Assembly (NCBI GenBank): GCA_903920455.1
Contig: CAIXLY010000010.1
Span: 1-64,000 of the forward strand
DNA length: 64,000 nucleotides
Source of the DNA: an uncultured bacterium
GTDB lineage: Bacteria; Bacteroidota; Bacteroidia; Chitinophagales; Chitinophagaceae
Reading direction: 5' to 3'
Of this stretch, positions 20,391 to 29,219 are shown one piece after another (positions within the stretch are counted from its first letter, which is position 1; every line of letters starts with the position of its first letter). The notes under the pieces were generated by a model, which saw nothing but the letters and a program-made list of their open reading frames with translations, searched no databases and was not told where the DNA came from. The position numbers were made by a program, and so were the translations under genes.

Positions 20391-21161
20391 CTAGATGGTT
20401 CCTCGAAAAACAAAAGCAGCTGGACCAATCAACCAAATATCCGAAAATTGATTTGGATTTATTCTATTAAAAGCTATCTCAAGATGCCCACCCTGAACAG
20501 CTACTGAAACTATCTGAGGCCCATCTTCTGTGGCTGAAGCAATCGCTGCTGCTGTTGCCCCTGTACCACAACTTAATGTTTCATCCTCAACCCCCCTTTC
20601 ATAGGTTCTTATCCTAATGCCATTGTCGGTTTGTTCTACAAAATTGACATTGATTCCTTCGTTTGCATAGGTATCATTGTAGCGTATTTTTGTTCCTTCG
20701 CTAAATATGTCTACATGGTCAACCGTATCTACAAAGCGAATGAAGTGCGGCGATCCAGTATTCAATACCACATCTCCTCTGATATCTGTTACACCAAAAA
20801 CATCTTGCATTTTAAGCCTAATCAATCCATCTGGCTTAATCTCTGCTTCGTGTTCTCCATCAACAGCAATAAAACGATAGTGTGTTTTTTCAATACCCAT
20901 GTCTTTTGCAAACTGAACTAGGCATCTTCCTCCGTTGCCACACATACTGCCTTCCATGCCATCCGCATTATGGTAATTCATTCTAAAGTCATACCCATCC
21001 GCAAGCTCAAGTAACATTAGGCCATCAGCGCCAATGCCAAAATTTCGATCACAGAGCTTATTGATGGCTTCGTTTGACAAGCCATTATACTTTCCATCTC
21101 TGTTATCCAGAATGATGAAGTCGTTTCCCGTTCCTTGATATTTATAAAATTCCATTTGCAT
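20391..21161 (-). CDS. dapF: Diaminopimelate epimerase
   Basis: This 256-residue cofactor-independent epimerase converts LL- to meso-diaminopimelate for lysine and peptidoglycan. The two catalytic cysteines are visible as Cys74 (MCGNGGRC) and Cys198 (LSCGTGA). Two in-frame ATGs (codons 1 and 3) could start it. A 9-nt tandem repeat array fills its leader between the udp stop codon and the start codon. Confidence 0.96.
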   Translation of the reverse strand: MQMEFYKYQGTGNDFIILDNRDGKYNGLSNEAINKLCDRNFGIGADGLMLLELADGYDFRMNYHNADGMEGSMCGNGGRCLVQFAKDMGIEKTHYRFIAVDGEHEAEIKPDGLIRLKMQDVFGVTDIRGDVVLNTGSPHFIRFVDTVDHVDIFSEGTKIRYNDTYANEGINVNFVEQTDNGIRIRTYERGVEDETLSCGTGATAAAIASATEDGPQIVSVAVQGGHLEIAFNRINPNQFSDIWLIGPAAFVFRGTI

Positions 21162-21172
21162 ATTTGTATTTT

Positions 21173-21244
21173 CTCAACTCCCTCAACTCCCTCAACCCCC
21201 TCAACCCCCTCAACTTCTTCAACTCCCTCAACCCCCTCAACTTC
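21173..21244. repeat. Tandem array of eight 9-nt units (CTCAACYYC)
   Basis: Eight head-to-tail 9-nt units are visible on the plus strand: CTCAACTCC twice, CTCAACCCC twice, CTCAACTTC, TTCAACTCC, CTCAACCCC and CTCAACTTC. A degenerate ninth follows. On the transcribed (minus) strand the unit reads GTTGARGRR. The array includes the last codons and stop of udp and ends 11 nt before the dapF start, so it would lie in the udp-dapF mRNA. Related 9-nt units occur at about 54770-54853. Confidence 0.9.
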
Positions 21245-22112
21245 TCTCAACCCTCTCCAGCACATATTCAATCATCTTATCAACTGCAGCTTCTGCATTT
21301 GAGGTAAACTCTTTTGTAATTCTATTGGCCACTATAGTGCTAAACGAAATACATTGATGTCCCATGCATTTCCCAAGTCCATATATGGCTGAAGTTTCCA
21401 TTTCAAAATTAAGGATCCTGTGGTTACCGAACTGAAAACTTGTAAGCAGCTCATTCAGGTTGGCCATGTACAGTCCAAGCCTTAGATTTCTTCCCTGAGG
21501 GCCATAGAAACCCGGACAGCTCACGGTTAGTCCCGCAGCAGTTCGATCAACAAGCTTTGCCAATAAAAAAGCACCTGCACCAAATACATATGGATCGCTT
21601 GTTGAGCTACTCATTAGGGTGTGTTGTTTGAAGGCCCTAGCGATATCATGCTCTTCGTTGTTGTTGGAGAAAGGGTAGAAGTGCATGAGATTGTCTAATC
21701 CGATTCCATGTGTACTGGCCACGATGCTGTCAATTGCGATGTCTTTTTGTAGTGCGCCTGCCGTTCCTAGCCTGATAATATTGAGCTGTTTTTTTTCATG
21801 CTTAACTAGCCTTGTTTCCAAATCGATGTTTACCAAGGCATCTAGTTCATTAAGTACGATGTCAATGTTATCTGTTCCAATGCCCGTTGAAATAACAGTG
21901 ATTCGCTTGTTTCCAGTCGTTCCTGTGTGGCTTATAAACTCTCTATTGGATGTTTGGTATTCTATATGATCAAAATGGCAAGAAATTCTCCCCACCCTTG
22001 AAGGATCACCTACTGTAATGATGGTGTCCGCAATTTCTTCAGGCCTTAAGTCAAGGTGATACACCGCTCCCCGTTTATTAAGGATCAGTTCTGATGATTC
22101 AATTTTATTCAT
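21237..22112 (-). CDS. Nucleoside phosphorylase (uridine phosphorylase-like)
   Basis: This 291-residue protein belongs to the PNP/UDP phosphorylase family, which splits nucleosides with phosphate to a base and ribose-1-phosphate. Family features include the phosphate loop (ITVGDPSRVGR), the motif STGIGTDNIDIVLNEL, and the C-terminal NFEMETSAIYGL that contacts ribose. The closest named relatives are uridine phosphorylases, but purine or AMP specificity cannot be excluded. The final codons and the TGA stop lie within the 9-nt repeat array. It is divergent from tRNA-Cys. Confidence 0.85.
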   Translation of the reverse strand: MNKIESSELILNKRGAVYHLDLRPEEIADTIITVGDPSRVGRISCHFDHIEYQTSNREFISHTGTTGNKRITVISTGIGTDNIDIVLNELDALVNIDLETRLVKHEKKQLNIIRLGTAGALQKDIAIDSIVASTHGIGLDNLMHFYPFSNNNEEHDIARAFKQHTLMSSSTSDPYVFGAGAFLLAKLVDRTAAGLTVSCPGFYGPQGRNLRLGLYMANLNELLTSFQFGNHRILNFEMETSAIYGLGKCMGHQCISFSTIVANRITKEFTSNAEAAVDKMIEYVLERVERS

Positions 22113-22168
22113 TCTTTGCGCTCATTAGATCTTCTGTATTCTTCTGAGGTTAATATGACCAAATTTAC

Positions 22169-22176
22169 TAATTTTG
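22169..22176 (+). promoter_or_regulatory. -7 box of the tRNA-Cys promoter
   Basis: TAATTTTG, followed by C, exactly matches TAnnTTTG and lies 35 nt upstream of the mature tRNA 5' end. No clear -33 TTTG is present. Confidence 0.5.
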
Positions 22177-22211
22177 CACGGTGTTCGGCAAATTGCCTTA
22201 AACACAAAAAG

Positions 22212-22282
22212 GGTCGGGTGGCCGAGTGGCTAGGCAAAGCTCTGCAAAAGCTTCTACAGCGGTTCGAATCCGCTCCCGACCT
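22212..22282 (+). tRNA. tRNA-Cys (GCA)
   Basis: A 71-nt cloverleaf is complete. The acceptor stem GGTCGGG pairs with CCCGACC, the discriminator is T, and a 3-bp D stem has a 9-nt loop. The anticodon stem AAGCT/AGCTT holds the loop CTGCAAA with anticodon GCA. The T stem AGCGG/CCGCT carries TTCGAAT. CCA is not encoded. It has its own promoter box and is followed immediately by a terminator. Confidence 0.95.
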
Positions 22283-22283
22283 C

Positions 22284-22313
22284 AAAGCGAAGGAAAAAAC
22301 CTTCGCTTTTTTT
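22284..22313 (+). terminator. Rho-independent terminator of tRNA-Cys
   Basis: A perfect 10-bp stem (AAAGCGAAGG at 22284-22293, CCTTCGCTTT at 22300-22309) with an A6 loop runs into a T tract. It begins two nt after the tRNA and its last T is 3 nt before the ATG of the next gene. Confidence 0.9.
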
Positions 22314-22316
22314 GAT

Positions 22317-22724
22317 ATGATACGTTATTCTAAATGGATCAGCCTGGCTGCCTTAATCCTCTTGGTTGTTGCATGTTTTATGCCCTGGGCCTATTACGGC
22401 GATCTCGGTATGTCTTTTACTGGCTTTTTCACTGAGAAAAACAGCTATGGGAAACCAGCAAAATTGCTGCTGGTATTTGGGGGATTGACTACTCTGTTTT
22501 CTTTTACAAAACTGATATGGCTGAAAAGGTCGGCACTTCTACTTGGTGGACTTTGTGCAGCCTATGCAGTAAAGAATTTCCTCTTATTTGGGTCTTGCTA
22601 CAGGGGTTATTGCCCTGAAAAGCAGATCGGACTCTACTTAATGTTGATATCTGCACTGGTTATTTTTCTTGCCTCATTATTTCCAGAAGGCAGGGTTGAT
22701 CGGAACGAAAAGCGTTCCACTTAG
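22317..22724 (+). CDS. Small membrane protein of unknown function
   Basis: This 135-residue protein has four predicted membrane helices (about residues 7-23, 43-60, 68-85 and 98-118). I do not recognise a named family. The ATG at 22317 is the first in frame after the tRNA-Cys terminator. Longer readings in the same frame run through the tRNA and are not credible. The 3' end overlaps the convergent glnS stop by 4 nt. No ordinary promoter space separates it from the terminator, so it is either leaderless or read through from the tRNA unit. Confidence 0.7.
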   Translation: MIRYSKWISLAALILLVVACFMPWAYYGDLGMSFTGFFTEKNSYGKPAKLLLVFGGLTTLFSFTKLIWLKRSALLLGGLCAAYAVKNFLLFGSCYRGYCPEKQIGLYLMLISALVIFLASLFPEGRVDRNEKRST

Positions 22725-24388
22725 CCCTTTTGTTCCTTTGCCCAGGCATCTTTTAATCCCACTGTTCTATTGAAAACCAGTTTCCCTTCTTTACTCAGCA
22801 TGGAGTCGAGGGTGAAATAGCCCTTCCTGATGAACTGAAAACGATCACCAGGCTTGGCATCTTTAAGAGCGGGTTCAACTTTTGCCGAAGTGATGATCTC
22901 TAGGCTATTTGGATTGATGAAAGTTTTGAAATCCTCATCCTCGCTTGATGGGTTTTCTACCTTAAACAGCCTATCGTAAAGTCTTACTTCAGCTGATTCA
23001 GATTTATCTGTTGATATCCAATGTATTGTGCCTTTTACACTAACTCCGGAACTATCCTCTCCACTCTTGCTTTCAGGAATATATTCGCAATGCACCTCTG
23101 TGACTTTTCCTGCTTCATTTTTAGTATATCCTGTGCACTGAACGATGTATGCGCTTTTTAACCTCACCTTCATGCCGGGTGCAAGTCTGAACCATTTTTT
23201 TGGTGCTTCCTCAAGAAAATCATCTGCTTCTATCCACAATTCATTGCTAAATGGCAAGTCACGGTATCCACCATGATTTTCCTCTTCGGGATTATTTTCT
23301 CCTTTCAGAACCTCAGTTTTCCCTTGGGGATAGTTTGTGATGATTAGTTTGATGGGGTCAAGGACAACCATTCTTCTTTGAGCTGTTGCATTGAGATCTT
23401 CTCGAATGCAAAATTCAAGTAGCCCCATATCAATGATATTCTCCCTTCGTTGAACACCAATTTTATCACAAAAGTTCCGGATGGATTCCGGCGTATATCC
23501 TCTTCTTCTTAGTCCTGATATCGTTGGCATTCTTGGGTCATCCCAACCATCAACCAATTTTTCCTGAACCAATTGCAGCAATTTTCTTTTGCTCATTACA
23601 GTATAAGTGAGGTTCAAACGGGCGAATTCAAATTGTTTTGAAGGAAATGTACCCAGTTGCTCGATATACCAATTGTACAAAGGTTTATGAACCTCAAATT
23701 CAAGAGTACAGATAGAATGGCTAATCTGTTCAATTGAATCTGATTGGCCGTGCGCAAAATCATACATTGGATAAATGCACCACGCATCTCCAGTTCTATG
23801 GTGAGAAACCTTTTTGATTCTGTACATGATCGGGTCTCTCATGTGCATATTGGGCGAGGCCAGATCGATTTTAGCCCTAAGTACTTTCTCCCCGTCGTTA
23901 TATTTCCCCGCTTTCATCTCTGAAAAAAGGCTAAGGTTCTCATCAATACTTCTATTTCTAAACGGACTTGCTTTTCCTGGTTCAGTTGGCGTTCCTTTTA
24001 TTGCAGCGATTTCCTCAGCACTTAAGTCGTCAACATAGGCTAGTCCCTTGCCAATCATGGCCAGGGCAAACTCATAGAGCTGCACAAAGTAATCAGAGGC
24101 ATAATGTTCCTCTTCCCAATTAAACCCTAACCATTTTACATCCTCTTTGATGGAATCTACATATTCAGTGTCCTCAGTAACTGGATTGGTATCGTCAAAA
24201 CGCAGATTGGTTTTTCCTCCATATTTATCAGCTAGTCCAAAGTTCAAGCATATGCTTTTGGCATGACCAATATGCAAATAACCATTTGGCTCAGGGGGGA
24301 ACCGGGTGTGAATTTCTGTTACAGTTCCTTTGGCGAGGTTATCTTCTACGATCTCTTCTAAAAAATTTAATGACTTCTCTTCACTCAT
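22721..24388 (-). CDS. glnS: Glutaminyl-tRNA synthetase
   Basis: This 555-residue class I synthetase charges tRNA-Gln directly. HIGH is intact at residues 39-42 (PEPNGYLHIGHAK) and the KMSKS-type motif reads VMSKRKL near 268. The C-terminal two-barrel anticodon-binding domain is complete. Some Bacteroidota carry the related GltX/GlnRS group instead. It follows rocD by 49 nt on the same strand. Confidence 0.96.
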   Translation of the reverse strand: MSEEKSLNFLEEIVEDNLAKGTVTEIHTRFPPEPNGYLHIGHAKSICLNFGLADKYGGKTNLRFDDTNPVTEDTEYVDSIKEDVKWLGFNWEEEHYASDYFVQLYEFALAMIGKGLAYVDDLSAEEIAAIKGTPTEPGKASPFRNRSIDENLSLFSEMKAGKYNDGEKVLRAKIDLASPNMHMRDPIMYRIKKVSHHRTGDAWCIYPMYDFAHGQSDSIEQISHSICTLEFEVHKPLYNWYIEQLGTFPSKQFEFARLNLTYTVMSKRKLLQLVQEKLVDGWDDPRMPTISGLRRRGYTPESIRNFCDKIGVQRRENIIDMGLLEFCIREDLNATAQRRMVVLDPIKLIITNYPQGKTEVLKGENNPEEENHGGYRDLPFSNELWIEADDFLEEAPKKWFRLAPGMKVRLKSAYIVQCTGYTKNEAGKVTEVHCEYIPESKSGEDSSGVSVKGTIHWISTDKSESAEVRLYDRLFKVENPSSEDEDFKTFINPNSLEIITSAKVEPALKDAKPGDRFQFIRKGYFTLDSMLSKEGKLVFNRTVGLKDAWAKEQKG

Positions 24389-24437
24389 ACTGCTGGATTG
24401 GATGCTAAATTACAAAAACTAGGGGATAGACTCAGGC

Positions 24438-25658
24438 TCATAAATTATTGAGTGTGTGAAGACTTTTTTCAATTATTTCGAGGGCATGTTTCATCTTCTT
24501 TTCATCAATCACCAAAGGCGGCGAAAGTCTAATTTTATCACCATGTGTGGGTTTTGCGAGTAGCCCATTATGCATGAAGGATTCACATAGAAACCATGCT
24601 GCATTAGGGTCTTTGTGTTTAATCACGATGGCATTCATCAACCCCCTTCCTCTTACGATCTCGATAAATGGGGATTTCATGTCATTCAACCCTTGGCGGA
24701 GTATCGCGCCCATCTTTTCAGAATTTTCAGCCATTCCTTCATCGATCAACACCTTAATTGATTCAACAGCAACTACACTGGCAAGTGGACTTCCTCCAAA
24801 TGTTGAACCATGTTCACCCGGTTTGATGGTTAACATGATTTCGTCGTCTGCAAGAACGGCACTCACAGGTATGGTGCCACCGCTGAGGGCTTTTCCGAGA
24901 ACAAGCAAATCGGGGCGAACATTATCGTGGTCACAGCAAAGCATTTTACCAGTTCTGCATAGTCCAGTTTGTATCTCATCGGCAATCAATAAAACGTTCG
25001 CATTGGCACACAATGCTTTTGCCTTTGAAAGAAAACCTTCATCTGGCACAATGATGCCCGCTTCACCTTGAATTGGCTCAACCAAGAAGGCTGCTACGTC
25101 TTTATTTTCAAGTGCTTTTTCAAGAGCAGTTAAGTCATTGTAAGGAATGATATCAAAGCCGGGCATATAAGGCCCAAATTTATTGTGAGATGCGTGGTCT
25201 GTACTAAATGAAATTACGGTGCTCGTTCTGCCATGAAAATTATCTTCACACACAATAATTCTTGCCTTATTCTCAGCAATTCCTTTGATCGTATATGCCC
25301 AACGCCTTGCTAGCTTAATGGCTGTTTCAACTGCCTCAACCCCAGTATTCATAGGCAATAGCTTATCATAGCCAAGAAGGTTGGTCAAGTATTTTTCATA
25401 TTCACCCAACTGGTTGTTGTAAAATGCACGCGAAGTTAGGGTGAGTTTTTCTGCTTGCGTTTTCAATGCATCAATAATCCTTGGATGACAATGCCCTTGG
25501 TTTACCGCGGAATAACCACTTAGAAAATCAAGATATTTTTTTCCTTCAACATCCCACATTTCACACCCAATCGCCTTTTCGATAACTACAGGAATAGGGT
25601 GATAGTTATGTGCGCCATATTGGGATTCGAGATTTATAAAGTATGAGCTAGGTTGCAT
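24438..25658 (-). CDS. rocD: Ornithine--oxo-acid aminotransferase
   Basis: This 406-residue class III PLP aminotransferase converts ornithine and 2-oxoglutarate to glutamate-5-semialdehyde and glutamate. The PLP lysine is Lys256 in [16 protein letters not shown]. The N-terminus ([15 protein letters not shown]) is characteristic of ornithine aminotransferase rather than acetylornithine aminotransferase. The leader contains a C-rich tract on the coding strand. Confidence 0.94.
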   Translation of the reverse strand: MQPSSYFINLESQYGAHNYHPIPVVIEKAIGCEMWDVEGKKYLDFLSGYSAVNQGHCHPRIIDALKTQAEKLTLTSRAFYNNQLGEYEKYLTNLLGYDKLLPMNTGVEAVETAIKLARRWAYTIKGIAENKARIIVCEDNFHGRTSTVISFSTDHASHNKFGPYMPGFDIIPYNDLTALEKALENKDVAAFLVEPIQGEAGIIVPDEGFLSKAKALCANANVLLIADEIQTGLCRTGKMLCCDHDNVRPDLLVLGKALSGGTIPVSAVLADDEIMLTIKPGEHGSTFGGSPLASVVAVESIKVLIDEGMAENSEKMGAILRQGLNDMKSPFIEIVRGRGLMNAIVIKHKDPNAAWFLCESFMHNGLLAKPTHGDKIRLSPPLVIDEKKMKHALEIIEKSLHTLNNL

Positions 25659-25690
25659 AAAATAATTTTATAGGTTCAGACAGATCATAA

Positions 25691-25724
25691 GGAGGGGACA
25701 AAAAGGGGAGGAACACAAGGGGGG
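25691..25724. other. Purine tract with three G4-6 runs upstream of rocD
   Basis: The plus strand holds GG-A-GGGG, GGGG-A-GG and GGGGGG within 34 nt, separated by A-rich spacers. It lies 33-66 nt upstream of the rocD ATG, so the rocD mRNA would carry the C-rich complement. The remaining 183-bp gap to ispE holds nothing else I can identify. Confidence 0.6.
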
Positions 25725-25841
25725 AAAATATCTAATGATTCAATAAATCAAGATTACCGGATAGTATGGCAGCGGTTGCTGTGTTAAGCATAAACATGAT
25801 GCAATTTACACATAAAAACACTTGAACTTAATATTGGCATC

Positions 25842-26696
25842 TTAATTTATGCTGATCCTTTTGTGTTTGCCATTTTCAATCAGCCCAATTTCATAGGGAT
25901 AAGCGTGAAATGGAGAGATATCCGGACTGCTTTCGAAGATGCCATAGATGGTAGATCCACTTCCAGTCATGGATGCATAAATGGCTCCCATTGAATACAG
26001 TTGGTTTTTTATTGCGCCAAGTTCAGGGTGTTTTGGGAATACTGTTTTTTCAAAGTCGTTTTCTAGTGATTCTTTCCAAGTGTTAATGGGTTGCTGTACA
26101 ATCTGCTCACATGAGGGGGCAGTTGGGGACAATTGGATGTTGTTGAACGCTTCCCCGGTGCTGATGTGAATGCCCGGACTAATAACCAGTATTGATTTTT
26201 TGGAAAGATCGCAGAAAATTGGTTTCATCAATTCGCCTCTGCCGGTTGCATAGACTGGTTTGTTGTCTATGAAAAAAGGACAATCACTTCCAAGCTTTAG
26301 GGCATAGGCCTTCTGATTACTATTATCTATTCCCAACTTGAATTTATCATTGATTAGGCTGATCATGAATGCGCCGTCTGAAGAGCCACCTCCCATGCCT
26401 GCACCCATGGGGATATTTTTGTGTAGGTGTACCAACATATTTGGGAGATCGGGAAAATCTGATCGGATCAACTCAATTGCCTTGATACACAAATTAGATT
26501 GCTGGTCGCCACTAATTAATTTTCCACTATGTGTAAACGTGATTGGTTTATCATCTTTTCTAGTATTGATGATTACTTCAAGTGAATCATGAATAGGTAT
26601 CGGGTAAAAGACGGTATCCAAATTATGGTATCCATCATCTCTTTTTGAAGTGGCCCTTAGTCCGAGATTGATTTTTGCGTTTGGGAAAACAACCAT
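25842..26696 (-). CDS. ispE: 4-diphosphocytidyl-2-C-methyl-D-erythritol kinase
   Basis: This 284-residue GHMP kinase phosphorylates CDP-ME in the MEP isoprenoid pathway. The N-terminal FPNAKINLGLR and the glycine-rich ATP loop (PMGAGMGGGSSDGA, residues 96-109) are diagnostic, and GSGSTIYGIF near the C-terminus is the third GHMP motif. It starts 9 nt after the DUF151 gene and is co-transcribed with it. Confidence 0.96.
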   Translation of the reverse strand: MVVFPNAKINLGLRATSKRDDGYHNLDTVFYPIPIHDSLEVIINTRKDDKPITFTHSGKLISGDQQSNLCIKAIELIRSDFPDLPNMLVHLHKNIPMGAGMGGGSSDGAFMISLINDKFKLGIDNSNQKAYALKLGSDCPFFIDNKPVYATGRGELMKPIFCDLSKKSILVISPGIHISTGEAFNNIQLSPTAPSCEQIVQQPINTWKESLENDFEKTVFPKHPELGAIKNQLYSMGAIYASMTGSGSTIYGIFESSPDISPFHAYPYEIGLIENGKHKRISIN

Positions 26697-26705
26697 GATG
26701 GGGGA

Positions 26706-27293
26706 CTATTTTTTTCGTGCATTGATTTCATCACGAATAGCAATCGCCCTAAGATAATCTTCTTGTTCTAGAACATCATTTAGCAGGGTATGGAGTTGCT
26801 CTATTTCAAGTTGCTTTAAGTCTTCAGAGCCTGTTGTAGTGCTAATTGGCTTTGCCGGTTGTTGTCCGGTGATCAAACTTTCTTCCGCATTGGTCATTCC
26901 AGCAACATCGAAGATGTTATCGTAAATGTAAATTGGGCATCCAAATCTAACAGCCAAGGCGAGTGCATCAGATGTTCTGGAATCTATCTCTACAGTATCA
27001 GCATCGGAGCTACATAACAACTTTGAATAGAATATTCCCTCTTGCAGATCTGAAATAACAACCTCATGAAGATCCACATTAAACGCAAGCATGAAATTTT
27101 TCATTAAATCGTGTGTCAGTGGCCTAGTTGGCTTCATTTTTTCCAGTGCAACAGCAATTGCTTGGGCTTCAAAGCCACCAATGACGATTGGCAGCCTTCT
27201 GAGTCCATTCACTTCTCCCAATACAACTGCATATGAGTTGGTCTGTGTAATGGAGTGGGAGAGTGCAACAATTTCCAATTCTATCTTCTTCAT
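26706..27293 (-). CDS. Bifunctional nuclease family protein with UVR motif
   Basis: This 195-residue protein has an N-terminal DUF151/BFN domain (about residues 1-130; PIVIGGFEAQAIA and SRTSDALALAVRFGCPIY are typical). The C-terminus is a UvrB/UvrC-type helical hairpin (about 160-195; LLNDVLEQEDYLRAIAIRDEIN). Plant homologues of BFN were described as nucleases, but the bacterial function is unsettled. It is the first gene of a pair with ispE. Confidence 0.88.
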   Translation of the reverse strand: MKKIELEIVALSHSITQTNSYAVVLGEVNGLRRLPIVIGGFEAQAIAVALEKMKPTRPLTHDLMKNFMLAFNVDLHEVVISDLQEGIFYSKLLCSSDADTVEIDSRTSDALALAVRFGCPIYIYDNIFDVAGMTNAEESLITGQQPAKPISTTTGSEDLKQLEIEQLHTLLNDVLEQEDYLRAIAIRDEINARKK

Positions 27294-27397
27294 AACCGCT
27301 ACGAATTTACAATAAATTTGATATGGACTACTTGGATTGTGTTGTTTAGGCCAATTTATTACTGTAGAAAAATAGGCAAAAGCAGTTTGTTAGAAAA

Positions 27398-28360
27398 TTA
27401 GTTAGCGCCCAGGGCTTTAACAGCAGCTATAATTTTTGGCATAACCTCAAAAGCATCGCCAACTATACCATAGTCTGCGGCCTTAAAGAATGGGGCTTCA
27501 GGATCCTTGTTGATAACCACAATGGTTTTGCTTCTGTTGACCCCAGCAAGGTGTTGAATTGCCCCAGAGATGCCGATTGCAAAATATAGGTTTGGCGCAA
27601 TAGCAAGTCCTGTTTGCCCAACATGTTCATGGTGTGGGCGCCAGTGGGCATCTGCTACTGCTCGACTGCAAGCGGTTGCAGCGCCAGTAAGTTTTGCAAG
27701 TTCCTCTACAAGTCCCCAGTTTTCAGGCCCCTTTAATCCACGTCCACCACTGATGACCCGCTCCGCTTCTGATAGGAGTACATCACCTGCAGTTTTGTTA
27801 ACGGCCAAAACTTCTATGGTGCTGGTTGGAATTTCTAAGTTAAGCGTAACCACTTCTGCCGTACCTGCAGTTTTTGCAATTTCAAAGGCATTCTGATTTA
27901 CCGTAATAATTTTTTTTGCAGTGAGTATATTAATGTCGCTAAAAGCCTTTCCTGAGAATACATTTTTTCTCACAGTGAACCCATTATTGATTTCTGGTAG
28001 TGAAACGGCGCCGCTCACCAGGCCAGCTTTCAGTCTAACTGAAACCCTGGGTGCTACTCCTTTTGCTGTTAGTGTATTTGAAAGCACGAGCACATCAGCA
28101 TTTATCTGTTCCACTACTTTCGTGATTAGATTGGATATAATTTTTGTATCCGTAGAACTAGTTTCGGTAGGCCCTACATGAAAAACCTTTTTTACTCCAT
28201 ATCCCCCGAGTTCAGTCAATGGGGCTTCTGTTTTTCCAATCACTAACGCATCTGCATCCAAGCCCAATTTAGATGCCAAGGCGGCGCCATAAGAGAGGGC
28301 TTCCAAGGATGCCTTTTTGATTTTTCCGTCTGAATGCTCTACAAATATGAGTATTGACAT
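27398..28360 (-). CDS. etfA: Electron transfer flavoprotein subunit alpha
   Basis: This 320-residue subunit binds FAD and, with EtfB, moves electrons from acyl-CoA dehydrogenases to the quinone pool. The C-terminal FAD domain shows GGRGLKGPENW, GQTGLAIAPNLYFAIGISG and INKDPEAPFF, all canonical. It starts 11 nt after etfB stops, so the operon reads etfB-etfA. Confidence 0.96.
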   Translation of the reverse strand: MSILIFVEHSDGKIKKASLEALSYGAALASKLGLDADALVIGKTEAPLTELGGYGVKKVFHVGPTETSSTDTKIISNLITKVVEQINADVLVLSNTLTAKGVAPRVSVRLKAGLVSGAVSLPEINNGFTVRKNVFSGKAFSDINILTAKKIITVNQNAFEIAKTAGTAEVVTLNLEIPTSTIEVLAVNKTAGDVLLSEAERVISGGRGLKGPENWGLVEELAKLTGAATACSRAVADAHWRPHHEHVGQTGLAIAPNLYFAIGISGAIQHLAGVNRSKTIVVINKDPEAPFFKAADYGIVGDAFEVMPKIIAAVKALGAN

Positions 28361-28371
28361 AGTAATATTTT

Positions 28372-29115
28372 TTAAATGACTTTGGCTTCTTCTCTTAGTA
28401 ATTTGACCAATAATTCTGGTGTCTCTGCAGGAATCAATCTAACTCCGGCTTTTGCAGGTGGAAGAGAAAATACTGATGTCTTGGTTAAACACTCGGCATC
28501 TATCGGATCACTTACTTTCAGCGATTTGGTTCTGGCTGCCATGATTCCTCTCATATTGGGTATACGAGCCTCAGCCATTCCTTTCTGGCAGGAAACGACA
28601 ATTGGCAGGGAAGAGGTTAATATCTCCTCACCACCTTCAACTTCTCTGTTAATGGTTGCCTTTAGTGCCTCGATTTCAAGTTTTACTGCTAAGCTCACGT
28701 AATTAAAATCGAGTATTTCTGCCAACATTCCTCCGATAGATGATCCATTGTGGTCTATGGTCTCCTTACCGGTGAGAATAAGGTCATAACCCTCATTTTT
28801 AGCGATATATGCGAGCTGACTGGCAATGTAAAAGGGATCCTCTTGGTCGGAATTCACCCTGAATGCCTCATCTCCCCCTAGTGCTAGAGCTTTTCTGATG
28901 ATTGGTTCTGTATCTGAAGTTCCTACAGTGATGAGGTGAAGTACCGTGGATGGATCTTTTTCTTTCAACTCTATGGCGCGGACCAAGGCGTACCATTCAT
29001 CGTATGGATTGATAATCCATTGAACACCTTCAGTAGCAAATTTCGTGTTGTTATCTGTGAAAGCTATTTTTGCAGTAGTATCTGGTGTTCTGCTGATGCA
29101 TACGAGTATCTTCAT
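28372..29115 (-). CDS. etfB: Electron transfer flavoprotein subunit beta
   Basis: This 247-residue AMP-binding partner of EtfA is first in the etfBA operon. The family signature is near residues 115-190 (LTGKETIDHNGSSIGGMLAE; ARIPNMRGIMAA). The upstream region holds an exact -7 box and a perfect 16-bp palindrome between the predicted transcription start and the ATG, which suggests repressor control. Confidence 0.96.
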   Translation of the reverse strand: MKILVCISRTPDTTAKIAFTDNNTKFATEGVQWIINPYDEWYALVRAIELKEKDPSTVLHLITVGTSDTEPIIRKALALGGDEAFRVNSDQEDPFYIASQLAYIAKNEGYDLILTGKETIDHNGSSIGGMLAEILDFNYVSLAVKLEIEALKATINREVEGGEEILTSSLPIVVSCQKGMAEARIPNMRGIMAARTKSLKVSDPIDAECLTKTSVFSLPPAKAGVRLIPAETPELLVKLLREEAKVI

Positions 29116-29138
29116 TACAATAAGATTAAGGTAAAAAA

Positions 29139-29154
29139 AGTTGTTATAACAACT
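29139..29154. promoter_or_regulatory. Perfect 16-bp palindrome in the etfBA leader
   Basis: AGTTGTTATAACAACT is identical to its reverse complement. It sits 23 nt upstream of the etfB ATG and just downstream of the start predicted from the -7 box at 29165-29172. This is a typical position for a repressor operator. It could also fold as a 6-bp RNA hairpin with a TATA loop. Confidence 0.6.
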
Positions 29155-29164
29155 ATATCTACTG

Positions 29165-29172
29165 CAAATATA
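29165..29172 (-). promoter_or_regulatory. -7 box of etfBA
   Basis: The minus strand reads TATATTTG, an exact TAnnTTTG. It predicts a start near 29160 and a leader of about 45 nt. No strong -33 element is visible. Confidence 0.45.
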
Positions 29173-29219
29173 GACCCGTTAAGGGAATTATTTTCAGTAC
29201 TATGGTCAAGTTTTCCCCA

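Noticed and set aside
21017-21271. Minus-strand frame encoding a Val-Glu-Gly repeat peptide
   Set aside because: It is the translation of the 9-nt tandem repeat in a frame that overlaps both udp and dapF; no start context or independent support.
22116-22316. N-terminal extension of the membrane protein frame upstream of 22317
   Set aside because: It runs through the whole tRNA-Cys and its terminator; the conserved-looking protein starts at the ATG after the terminator.
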